Of a stretch of DNA of 10,949 nt, positions 1 to 5,955 are shown piece by piece (the first letter of the stretch is position 1; every line of letters begins with the position of its first letter). The notes beneath the pieces were generated by a model that was not told where the DNA came from, did no database searches, and saw nothing but the letters and a program-made list of their open reading frames with translations. The stretch is from NCBI GenBank assembly GCA_005879205.1, contig VBLD01000080.1, positions 567 to 11,515 of the forward strand. The letters run 5' to 3'. This stretch comes from Deltaproteobacteria bacterium (lineage in GTDB: Bacteria; Desulfobacterota; Binatia; DP-6). The position numbers and the translations under genes are program-made.

Positions 1-13
1 CGTGCGGCCGGGC

Positions 14-19
14 TACACT
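14..19 (+). promoter_or_regulatory. Possible -10 box of a leaderless DUF427 gene
   Basis: TACACT matches the sigma70 -10 consensus at four of six positions. It lies six bases before the ATG at 26, so the predicted transcription start would fall on or next to the A of the start codon. No Shine-Dalgarno sequence is visible in the 25 bases available. The -35 region is outside the window, so this is tentative. Confidence 0.3.
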
Positions 20-25
20 GGGGCC

Positions 26-310
26 ATGCCGCGAGCCACCTGGAACGGCGCCGTGCTGGCCGAGAGCGACCGCTGCGAGATCGTCGAGGGAAACCGCTAT
101 TTCCCGCGGGACGCGGTCAACCCCGCCTACCTGCGCGACAGCCCGACGCACACGACCTGCCCGTGGAAGGGGGTCGCCAGCTACCACCACGTGGTGGTGG
201 ACGGCGAGACCAACGAGGACGCCGCCTGGTACTACCCGGACCCGAAGGAGGCCGCGCGGCAGATCAAGGACCACGTCGCCTTCTGGCGTGGCGTGTGCGT
301 GGAGGATTGA
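26..310 (+). CDS. DUF427 domain protein
   Basis: A 94-residue protein that looks like a complete single-domain member of the DUF427 family (PF04248), small beta-rich proteins of unknown function. The family-typical core is visible: an N-terminal 'WNGAVLAES' strand, 'RYFPRDAV', the 'T.CPWKG.ASYH' segment near the middle, and 'AWYYPDPKEAA' followed by a C-terminal 'VAFWRGV' segment. ATG at 26 is chosen over GTG at 2 because it starts right at the conserved domain. There is no ribosome binding site before it, but a -10-like TACACT sits just upstream. The stop codon at 308-310 is three bases before the next start, and that gene's GGAGG lies inside this gene, so this is the first visible gene of a three-gene cluster. 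A cytoplasmic accessory role is possible, but no reaction is known for the family. Confidence 0.85.
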   Translation: MPRATWNGAVLAESDRCEIVEGNRYFPRDAVNPAYLRDSPTHTTCPWKGVASYHHVVVDGETNEDAAWYYPDPKEAARQIKDHVAFWRGVCVED

Positions 311-313
311 GAC

Positions 314-949
314 ATGATGCGCTTCTACTACGGCTCCGGCTCGCCCTTCTCGTGGCGCGTGCAGCTCGCGCTCGAGGAGAAGAAGCTCCCCTACGAGCCG
401 GTGCTGCTCAGCTTCAGCAAGGGCGAGCACAAGAGTCCCGAGCACCTCGCCCGGAGCCCGCACGGCAGGGTCCCGGCGCTCAGCGACGGCGGGCTCAACC
501 TCTACGAGTCGAGCGCGATCGTCGAGTACCTGGACGAGCGCTACCCGACGCCACCCCTCATGCCCGCAGACCCCGCCGCGCGGGCACTCGTCCGCATCGA
601 GGAGCTCGAGTGTCTCCTCTACCTCGCCGAGGCGTTCCGCGCCGTCGCCCGCCAGGCGTTCTTCACGCCGCCCGAGCAGCGCGACGCTGCGGCGCTCGAG
701 GCCGCGCGCGCCGATGTTCGTAGCCAGATCGAGAGACTCGAGGCGCGGGCCGCGGCACGGCGCGGGCGGTTCGTCGCCGGCGGCGAGCTCTCGCGGGCGG
801 ACTTCACCTGGCTGCCCTTCGTCGAGATCGCGGCGCGCGCGGGCGTCGAGCTCGATCGTGCCCGGACCCCGTGGCTCGTCGACTGGCGCGAGACGATGCG
901 CGCCCGGCCGAGCTACGACCGGAGCTATCCGCCGCACTGGCGGGCGTGA
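314..949 (+). CDS. Glutathione S-transferase family protein
   Basis: A 211-residue protein, the usual length of a soluble two-domain GST. Residues 1-75 form the thioredoxin-like glutathione-binding domain: 'YYGSGSPFSWRVQLALEE' at 5-22 aligns with the 'SSxSWRVRIAL' start of Ser-type (zeta/theta-like) GSTs, with S10 or S13 as candidate catalytic serine. 'GRVPAL' carries the expected cis-proline (P54), and 'YESSAI' (E65, S66) is the glutathione gamma-glutamyl binding site. Residues about 85-205 are the alpha-helical C-terminal domain, with the N-capping-like 'LSRADFTWLP' segment. It would conjugate or isomerise electrophiles with glutathione, or act as a glutathione-dependent reductase; the substrate cannot be told. 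GGAGG at 301-305 is eight bases before ATG 314; ATG 317 is an alternative start. Only four bases separate its stop from the acyl-CoA dehydrogenase, which suggests a shared transcript and possibly detoxification of reactive acyl intermediates (inference). Confidence 0.88.
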   Translation: MMRFYYGSGSPFSWRVQLALEEKKLPYEPVLLSFSKGEHKSPEHLARSPHGRVPALSDGGLNLYESSAIVEYLDERYPTPPLMPADPAARALVRIEELECLLYLAEAFRAVARQAFFTPPEQRDAAALEAARADVRSQIERLEARAAARRGRFVAGGELSRADFTWLPFVEIAARAGVELDRARTPWLVDWRETMRARPSYDRSYPPHWRA

Positions 950-953
950 GCCG

Positions 954-2102
954 ATGCGCCGCGAGATCTTCACCGACGAGCACGAGCTCTTCCGCGCCCA
1001 GTTCCGGCGCTTCGCCGAGCGCGAGATCGAGCCCAAGGTGGCCGAGTGGAACCGCAACCGGCTGACCGACCGCGCCACCTGGCGCCGCCTCGGCGAGGAG
1101 GGCTTCCTCGGCCCGGCGATGCCCGCGGAGTACGGCGGTGGCGGCGGCGATTTCCTCTACGACGTGATCGTCATGGAGGAGATCGCGTGGCGGCGGGCGC
1201 ACGGTCTCATGACCGCCGTCCACTCCTCGATCTGCCTGCCGTACCTCGTCGCCTACGGCACCGAGGCGCAGAAGCGGCGCTGGCTGCCGCCGGCGATCCG
1301 GGGCGAGTGTCTGGTCGGCATCTGCATGACCGAACCCGGCACCGGCTCCGACCTGGCCAACGTCCAGACGCGCGCCGTCCGCGACGGCGACCACTACGTC
1401 GTGAACGGGACCAAGACCTTCATCTCGCTCGGGCAGCTCGGCGGGCTCTTCATCGTGGTCGTGAAGACGAACCCCGCCGCCGACCCGCCGCACGGCGGCA
1501 TCAGCCTCCTCCTGGTCGACGCCGACACGCCCGGCTTCGTCCGCGGCCGCAAGCTCGACAAGCTCGGCCTCCATGCGCAGGATACGAGCGAGCTCTTCTT
1601 CCAGGACTGCCGCGTGCCGGTCGAGAACCTGCTCGGCGGCGAGGGCCAGGGCTTCAAGATGCTCATGGAGAAGCTCCAGCAGGAGCGCATCTCGATCGCG
1701 GTCTCGTCGCTCGCCTCCTGCCGTCGATCGCTCACGGACACGGTCGCCTACGTGCAGGAGCGGCACGCGTTCGGACAGCCCATCGCCGCCTTCCAGAACA
1801 CGCAGTTCAAGCTGGCCGAGCTGGCGACGCAGGTGGAGGTGGGCGAGGCGTTCGTCGACCGGGTGCTCGCCGCTCACGTGCGCGGCGAGCAGGTCGTCCA
1901 GGAGGCGTCGATGGCCAAGTGGTGGACGACCGATCTCCAGAAGCGCCTGACGAGCGAGTGCGTGCAGCTCCACGGCGGCTACGGCTTCATGACCGAGTAC
2001 CCGATCGCCACGGACTTCGCCGACGCCGCGGTCCAGTCGATCTACGCGGGGACGAACGAGATCATGAAGGTCATCATCGCCCGCCGCATGGGGCTCGGCT
2101 GA
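954..2102 (+). CDS. Acyl-CoA dehydrogenase, long-chain (ACADL) type
   Basis: A 382-residue flavoenzyme that oxidises an acyl-CoA to the trans-2-enoyl-CoA, passing electrons to electron-transfer flavoprotein. The three ACAD domains are present: N-terminal helical (about 1-120), middle beta (about 121-225, with the signature 'CMTEPGTGSD' at 124-133 and 'GTKTFIS') and C-terminal helical (about 230-382). The C-terminal part strongly resembles mammalian long-chain acyl-CoA dehydrogenase: 'QQERISIA', 'YVQERHAFGQPI', 'VQLHGGYGFMTEYPIA' and 'IYAGTNEIMK'. The catalytic base of most short- and medium-chain enzymes (Glu in 'YEGT') is Ala365 here, whereas Glu244 in 'QERI' sits where the base of the LCAD and isovaleryl enzymes lies, so the enzyme should be active. 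ATG 954 is four bases after the GST stop, suggesting translational coupling; no clear ribosome binding site is seen. The chain length of the substrate is not readable. Confidence 0.93.
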   Translation: MRREIFTDEHELFRAQFRRFAEREIEPKVAEWNRNRLTDRATWRRLGEEGFLGPAMPAEYGGGGGDFLYDVIVMEEIAWRRAHGLMTAVHSSICLPYLVAYGTEAQKRRWLPPAIRGECLVGICMTEPGTGSDLANVQTRAVRDGDHYVVNGTKTFISLGQLGGLFIVVVKTNPAADPPHGGISLLLVDADTPGFVRGRKLDKLGLHAQDTSELFFQDCRVPVENLLGGEGQGFKMLMEKLQQERISIAVSSLASCRRSLTDTVAYVQERHAFGQPIAAFQNTQFKLAELATQVEVGEAFVDRVLAAHVRGEQVVQEASMAKWWTTDLQKRLTSECVQLHGGYGFMTEYPIATDFADAAVQSIYAGTNEIMKVIIARRMGLG

Positions 2103-2109
2103 CCACGGC

Positions 2110-2895
2110 TCACGGCAGCGGCTGCGTGCGCACGATCGCTCGCCGGTAGATCTTCGGCGCGACCGCCCGCACGATCGGCGCCAGCGTCTCGAGCGGCGCC
2201 ACGTTGATCTCGAAGCCTCCGGCGTCGAGCGCACGGAGCACCGCGCGGGAGACCTGCTCGGCGGTGCGGTGCACCCAGCGCGGGGGCAGCGCCTGACCGT
2301 CGCGTCGCGCCTGCCTGGCCATGCCCGTGGTCGCCACGTAGCCCGGGAAGAGGACCTGCACCCGGACGCCCCTCGGCTCGAGCTCGTAGGAGATCGACTC
2401 GGAGAACGCGATCATCGCCGCCTTCGACGCGCCGTAGGCGGCCTCGCCCGGGACGGGGCTCCGCCCGACCGCGCTCGACACGTTGACGATCCGGCCGAAT
2501 CCCTGGCGGACCATGATCGGCAGGGCGGCGAGCGTGCAATTCACCATCCCGCCGAAGTTGATGCGCATCACCCGCTCGATGTCCTCGAGGGTCGTCGCGA
2601 GGATCGAGCGGCGCTCCTCGACGGCGGCGTTGTTGACGAGGATGTCGAGCCGCCCGTGGCGCGAGACGATCCGCTGGACGACCTCGGACACGGCCGCCGC
2701 CTGCGCGACGTCGAGCGGGATGACCTCCGATCGGGGCGAGAGGCTCTGCAGTGCGGGGAGGAGCTCAGCCAGGGCCTCGGCCCCGCGCGCCACCCCCACC
2801 ACGACGGCGCCGGCCTGCGCGAGATCGAGGCTGATCTGGCGCCCGATGCCCATCGACGCTCCGGTGACGAGCGCTACCTTTTCGCGCAGGTCCAT
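2110..2895 (-). CDS. Short-chain dehydrogenase/reductase (classical SDR)
   Basis: A 261-residue Rossmann-fold oxidoreductase. The classical SDR signature is complete: 'TGASMGIG' at 11-18 for dinucleotide binding, 'NNAA' at 88-91, Asn113, Ser141, and Tyr154/Lys158 in 'YGASK'. Arg37 after the second beta strand favours NADP(H) over NAD(H). 'FPGYVATTGM' follows the active site as usual. ATG at 2895 is chosen over an upstream in-frame ATG (2979) because GGGAGG precedes it at good spacing and the extra residues are low-complexity. The gene is convergent with the acyl-CoA dehydrogenase with only seven bases between the stops. Such SDRs reduce 3-oxoacyl or oxidise hydroxy substrates; a role in the same lipid pathway is plausible but not shown. 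The C-terminal tail, about 30 residues rich in Arg, Ala and Pro, has no recognised feature. Confidence 0.9.
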   Translation of the reverse strand: MDLREKVALVTGASMGIGRQISLDLAQAGAVVVGVARGAEALAELLPALQSLSPRSEVIPLDVAQAAAVSEVVQRIVSRHGRLDILVNNAAVEERRSILATTLEDIERVMRINFGGMVNCTLAALPIMVRQGFGRIVNVSSAVGRSPVPGEAAYGASKAAMIAFSESISYELEPRGVRVQVLFPGYVATTGMARQARRDGQALPPRWVHRTAEQVSRAVLRALDAGGFEINVAPLETLAPIVRAVAPKIYRRAIVRTQPLP

Positions 2896-2918
2896 ACGGG
2901 TCCTCCCTCGAGCGGTCG

Positions 2919-2947
2919 AGAATCGGACACGGCCGCCCGGGGCACAA
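2919..2947 (-). promoter_or_regulatory. Weak candidate promoter for the SDR at 2110-2895
   Basis: On the minus strand TTGTGC (2947-2942) and GATTCT (2924-2919) are separated by 17 bases, upstream of the SDR start at 2895. The -10 match is poor (three of six), so this is only the best candidate in the divergent 173-bp region. Confidence 0.22.
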
Positions 2948-3000
2948 CCCCCCTGGAAACCCCGAAACTGCCCCGGCACGATCTGTACTGCGATTTTTTC

Positions 3001-3030
3001 TTGACAGCGGCGCTGCGACCACCGTATGGA
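3001..3030 (+). promoter_or_regulatory. Sigma70-type promoter of the Cys-rich repeat gene
   Basis: A perfect TTGACA (3001-3006) is followed after 18 bases by TATGGA (3025-3030), which matches the -10 consensus only in its first three bases. A T-rich run just upstream (2993-2999) is the most AT-rich patch of the window and could act as an UP-like element. The predicted leader is about 30 bases and contains the ribosome binding site of the gene starting at 3069. Confidence 0.45.
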
Positions 3031-3068
3031 CGACCCTCGCCACGCTGTCGCACGCGGGAGGACGCCGG

Positions 3069-4196
3069 ATGAGACTGCTCAAGCGATCGCTGCTCGCCGC
3101 TCTCCTCACTCTTCCGTGCCTTGGACGCGCCGCAGACCTGCCGGTCAGGTACGCGGTGCAGGAGAAGCCGCTGAAGGCGGCGATCGCCGGGACGAGCCTC
3201 ACCTTCGAGCTGTTCCGCGACCCGGCTTGTGCCACGACGGCCGTGCACAGCGCGTCGGTGCTGATCGAGAACGTCACCTTCATCACGAAGATCAAGCAGT
3301 TCACGCCCAAGGGCGACACCAAGCTGCCGAGCACCGACGAGTTCGCCGTGACGCTCTCCGGCGTGAGCGCGGACGGCAACGTCTATCTCAAGGTCACGGG
3401 AACGGGCGTCGTCCCCGTCGGCGGCGCCTGTCAGGCGCAGGCGGCCCAGGTGATCGCACCCAACTGCGTCGACGGCATCCGGAATCAGGCCGAGACCGAC
3501 GTCGACTGCGGCGGGCCCACGACCTGCCTCCGCTGCGCGGCCACCAAGAGCTGTAACGCGAACAGCGACTGCCAGAGCAACGCGTGTCAGGCCGGGGTCT
3601 GCACGGACGGCTTCACGGACGGGACCGAGACCGACGTCGACTGCGGCGGGATGAACATGTGCCCGCGCTGCGCGGACGGGAAAGCCTGCACCACGGGCGG
3701 GGACTGCCAGAACAGCTCGTGCTCGGGAAACGTCTGTCAGGCGCCGAGCTGCACCGACATGGTCCGGAACGACGGCGAGACCGACGTCGACTGCGGTGGC
3801 ACGAACGCGTGTCCCCGCTGCGGCATCCACCAGATGTGTGCCGCCGGGTCGGACTGCCAGAGCGGCCTCTGTATGGGCGGCGTCTGCGAGCCAGCGCCGA
3901 ACTGTATGGACGGCATGGTGAACGGCGGCGAGACGGACGTCGACTGCGGCGGCGCGACCGCGTGCCCGCGCTGCGCCAATGGCTTCAATTGCCTGGCGGG
4001 GTCCGATTGCCTGAGCAGCGTCTGCTCCATGTCGCGCTGTCAGACGCCGAGCTGCACCGACATGATCCGGAACGGCGGCGAGAGCGACGTCGACTGTGGC
4101 GGGATGACCATGTGCGCCCGGTGCGCCACCGGCAAGATGTGCACCGTAAACGGCGACTGCTTGAGCAGCATTTGCTCGGGCGGAACCTGCCAGTAG
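3069..4196 (+). CDS. Secreted protein with five 8-Cys 'DVDCGG' repeats
   Basis: A 375-residue protein with a Sec signal peptide (MRLLKR, hydrophobic core 7-18, likely cleavage after 'GRA' near residue 21). Residues about 22-130 are a Cys-poor, probably beta-rich domain that I cannot assign to a family; it ends with 'VYLKVTGTGVVPVGGAC'. Residues 133-375 hold five repeats of about 50 residues with consensus C-x-D-G/M-x2-N-x-G-E-T-D-V-D-C-G-G-x4-C-x-R-C-x5-C-x4-D-C-x4-C-x4-C. Eight cysteines per repeat suggest four disulfides, so the protein probably matures outside the cytoplasm. Similar repeats are common in secreted proteins of Myxococcota and related bacteria. The Asp/Asn/Glu-rich 'N-x-G-E-T-D-V-D' stretch could bind calcium (inference). 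There is no lipobox and no sorting tail. GGAGG at 3057-3061 supports ATG 3069. The gene stands alone between two minus-strand genes. Adhesive, structural or scavenging roles are all possible. Confidence 0.8.
   Translation: MRLLKRSLLAALLTLPCLGRAADLPVRYAVQEKPLKAAIAGTSLTFELFRDPACATTAVHSASVLIENVTFITKIKQFTPKGDTKLPSTDEFAVTLSGVSADGNVYLKVTGTGVVPVGGACQAQAAQVIAPNCVDGIRNQAETDVDCGGPTTCLRCAATKSCNANSDCQSNACQAGVCTDGFTDGTETDVDCGGMNMCPRCADGKACTTGGDCQNSSCSGNVCQAPSCTDMVRNDGETDVDCGGTNACPRCGIHQMCAAGSDCQSGLCMGGVCEPAPNCMDGMVNGGETDVDCGGATACPRCANGFNCLAGSDCLSSVCSMSRCQTPSCTDMIRNGGESDVDCGGMTMCARCATGKMCTVNGDCLSSICSGGTCQ
3465..4193 (+). repeat. Five tandem ~150-bp coding repeats
   Basis: Repeat units begin at the first Cys codon of each: 3465, 3600, 3750, 3903 and 4053, giving unit lengths of 135, 150, 153 and 150 bases plus a last unit to the stop. 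Unit 1 is about 15 bases short, so its last Cys codon doubles as the first Cys of unit 2. Units 3 and 5 share an identical 20-base stretch (3742-3761 and 4045-4064) and nearly identical following bases, which suggests recent duplication or gene conversion between them. Confidence 0.85.
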
Positions 4197-4218
4197 AGCG
4201 AGGCGGCGACCGACCCGC

Positions 4219-4974
4219 TCAGCCGGCCGCCTGGCAGAGCACCATCCAGGTGGACGGATTCCGGTCCGGGCTCCACTCGAGCGCGCGGATCAGCAGCCGG
4301 GCGGGTGACGCGAGCCGGAGATAGCGCAGGCGGTTCAGCCGCCGCTGCCACGCGAAGCGGCGCATGATCCCCTCGACCTCGCGCGGGACGAGGCCCGCGC
4401 CCGCGAGCTCGGCGACCAGCTCGTCGCGCAGCCAGAGCTCGTCGTAGACCTTGTAATTCTGCATCCCCTGCTCCAGCCGATGCGGTAGGGAGACGAGGCG
4501 ATTCTGGGCGTCGAGGACGAGATGGCCACCCGGCCTGAGGATGCGCTTCAGCTCGCGGTAGAGCGTCTCGCGCCCGCCCCGATCGAAGTGACGGATGAAG
4601 CGCAGGGTGTAGATGAGGTCGAAGCTCCCGGTCGCGAACGGCAGGCTGAAGCCGTCGGCCCGGACGAAGTTCCAGGCGAGACCCCTCTCGCGCGTGCGCC
4701 GCCGCGCCTCGGTGAGCATGTTCGGACTGCCGTCCATGCCGACCATGACGGAGGCGGCCCGGACCTCGGCGCTCAGGCGGCCGGGACCGACGGCCACCTC
4801 GAGGACGCGCCGCGGCTGCAGGGAACCGATGACCCGATTGAGGAACCCGATCTGCCGCTCGTGCAGGACCGTGTTGAACGGCTCACGGACCCTCAGGGCG
4901 AGGTAGCTGCCGACGACGACCGGGTCGTCGTAGAACTCCTGGATACCGCTCTTCGTGCTGATCGGCTCGCTCAC
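4219..4974 (-). CDS. Class I SAM-dependent methyltransferase
   Basis: A 251-residue protein of the UbiE/Methyltransf_11 type. Motif I 'VLEVAVGPGRLS' (57-68) forms the SAM-binding loop, Asp81 in 'VGMDGS' is the ribose-binding acidic residue, 'RADGFSLPF' (Asp107) contacts the adenine, 'SFDLIYTLRFIRHF' is motif post-II and 'RILRPGGHLVLD' is the usual post-methyl-transfer strand. The N-terminal 'FYDDPVVVGSYLALR' resembles the cap of small-molecule methyltransferases. The C-terminal part is Arg/Leu-rich and family-specific. The substrate is unknown. GTG at 4974 is the only reasonable start: no upstream ATG exists in frame before the SDR, and the next Met lies inside the fold. It has no Shine-Dalgarno sequence but a TTGACA promoter just upstream. 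It lies 36 bases downstream of an SDR in the same direction, so the two may be co-transcribed, and it is convergent with the Cys-rich gene. Confidence 0.88.
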   Translation of the reverse strand: MSEPISTKSGIQEFYDDPVVVGSYLALRVREPFNTVLHERQIGFLNRVIGSLQPRRVLEVAVGPGRLSAEVRAASVMVGMDGSPNMLTEARRRTRERGLAWNFVRADGFSLPFATGSFDLIYTLRFIRHFDRGGRETLYRELKRILRPGGHLVLDAQNRLVSLPHRLEQGMQNYKVYDELWLRDELVAELAGAGLVPREVEGIMRRFAWQRRLNRLRYLRLASPARLLIRALEWSPDRNPSTWMVLCQAAG

Positions 4975-4984
4975 GGTGCGCTGG

Positions 4985-5014
4985 AGGCTAACGGCGGCTC
5001 GATCGGAGTGTCAA
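4985..5014 (-). promoter_or_regulatory. Promoter before the methyltransferase, -35 box overlapping the SDR stop
   Basis: On the minus strand a perfect TTGACA (5014-5009) contains the TGA stop codon of the upstream SDR. After 18 bases comes TAGCCT (4990-4985), a three-of-six -10 match. The predicted start lies only a few bases before GTG 4974, which would make this transcript nearly leaderless. The alternative is read-through from the SDR. Confidence 0.38.
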
Positions 5015-5868
5015 GCCGGCACCCCCGTCATCCGCGCGCTGACCTCCCACAGCCGCCGCGCGAGGCTCTCGTCGTACGACGCCGGCGACGAGCGCGCTTC
5101 CCGGCAGTCGACGAAGTAGCGGCCGCTCACGCGGTCGGCCTCGGGCGCGGAGGCAAGGTAGATGGACGTCGCCGCGCCCTGCTCCGCGGTGCGGAAGAAC
5201 GGCCGGAGCGCCCCGGCAACCAGTCTTGCCAGGAAGCCGTTGTTGTGTCCGAGGCCGGTGGCGACGGCGCCCGGGTGCAGGCAGTTGGCCGTGATGGCGA
5301 CGCCGTCGAGGCGTCGGGCGAGCTCGTAGGTGAACAGCAGGTTGGCGAGCTTCGACTGGGCGTAGACCGCGATGCCCCGGTAACGGCGCCGGCGGCCGAG
5401 GTCGTCGAAGTCGATCCGGCCCCAGCGATGCGCGTCGGAGGCGACGTTCACGATGCGGGCGGAGCCGCTCTCGGCGAGCCGGCCGAGCAGGAGATGGGTC
5501 AGGAGGAACGGCGCAAGGTGGTTGACGGCGAAGACGGTCTCGATGCCGTCGACGGTCTCCGAATAGCGGAGGTTCACCACGCCGGCGTTGTTCACGAGCA
5601 CGTGCACGCGCGGATACGCCGCGCGCAGCTCCCCGGCCAGGCCGTGGACCGCCGCCCGCGAGGCGAGGTCGGCGACGAAGAGCCCGACGCGGTCGTGACC
5701 GCTCGCGGCCCGCACCTCCGCGACCAGCGCGTCGCCCCGGGCACGGTCGCGGCAGACGAGCCCGAGCGTCGCCCCCAGCCGGCCGAGCGCAAGCGCCGTG
5801 GCCCGGCCGATCCCCGAGCTGGCGCCGGTCACCACGCAGACCCGGCCCTGCAGATCGCCCCCGGTCAT
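5011..5868 (-). CDS. SDR oxidoreductase, retinol dehydrogenase/WWOX-like
   Basis: A 285-residue SDR. Visible motifs are 'TGASSGIG' (14-21), 'NNAG' (93-96), Asn116, Ser144 in 'VASDAH' and Tyr169/Lys173 in 'YAQSKLAN'. 'YAQSKLANLLF', 'CLHPGAVATGL' and 'YFVDC' near the C-terminus are characteristic of the retinol-dehydrogenase-like branch (RDH11-14, WWOX and many bacterial relatives), which acts on lipophilic aldehydes, ketones or alcohols. Arg40 favours NADP(H). The ATG at 5868 matches the family N-terminus ('MTGGDLQGRVCVVTG'); the reading frame stays open far upstream but only through the divergent control region and an antisense gene. It starts 87 bases from the divergent TetR gene, so the palindrome at 5930-5943 could also control it. 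The methyltransferase follows after 36 bases. Substrate unknown. Confidence 0.9.
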   Translation of the reverse strand: MTGGDLQGRVCVVTGASSGIGRATALALGRLGATLGLVCRDRARGDALVAEVRAASGHDRVGLFVADLASRAAVHGLAGELRAAYPRVHVLVNNAGVVNLRYSETVDGIETVFAVNHLAPFLLTHLLLGRLAESGSARIVNVASDAHRWGRIDFDDLGRRRRYRGIAVYAQSKLANLLFTYELARRLDGVAITANCLHPGAVATGLGHNNGFLARLVAGALRPFFRTAEQGAATSIYLASAPEADRVSGRYFVDCREARSSPASYDESLARRLWEVSARMTGVPA

Positions 5869-5894
5869 GAGAGCCGGAGCGTACCGCCGACGGC

Positions 5895-5924
5895 TTGACA
5901 CAGCCACCGACCGTCCGGAATAGT
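5895..5924 (+). promoter_or_regulatory. Sigma70-type promoter of the TetR-diiron operon
   Basis: TTGACA (5895-5900) and AATAGT (5919-5924, four of six matches) are 18 bases apart. The predicted transcription start is near 5931, which is inside the palindrome at 5930-5943, so a bound repressor would block initiation. Confidence 0.5.
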
Positions 5925-5929
5925 GCTCC

Positions 5930-5943
5930 CGACCGATCGGTCG
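5930..5943. promoter_or_regulatory. Palindromic operator, likely TetR binding site
   Basis: CGACCGATCGGTCG is a perfect 14-bp inverted repeat directly before the TetR gene, overlapping the predicted start of its promoter; a further GGTC (5943-5946) extends one side. Another CGACCG half-site lies at 5908-5913, between the -35 and -10 boxes. TetR regulators typically bind such short palindromes next to their own gene. The site also lies about 62 bases upstream of the divergent SDR, so two-way control is possible. Confidence 0.6.
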
Positions 5944-5955
5944 GTCGCGGAATCC

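Noticed and set aside
2042..2110. Extension of the SDR at 2110-2895 into the acyl-CoA dehydrogenase region by another frame
   Set aside because: The classical SDR motifs and stop at 2110 explain the gene; the alternative frame gives low-complexity sequence.
804..2234. Long minus-strand open frame opposite the acyl-CoA dehydrogenase
   Set aside because: Its translation is Arg/Ala/Glu/Leu-rich low-complexity sequence with no motif; it mirrors the codon bias of a GC-rich gene on the other strand.
3465..4193. Regular ~150-bp repeats considered as CRISPR-like or non-coding satellite
   Set aside because: Units are in frame, differ mainly at third codon positions and in loops, and preserve cysteines, so they are protein repeats.
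4522..5898. Long plus-strand open frame opposite the methyltransferase and SDR
   Set aside because: Charged low-complexity translation, no start signal, and two well-supported genes with family motifs occupy the other strand.
5923..5955. GTG 5923 as TetR start
   Set aside because: It would lie in the -10 box and upstream of the predicted transcription start, and adds only residues outside the fold.
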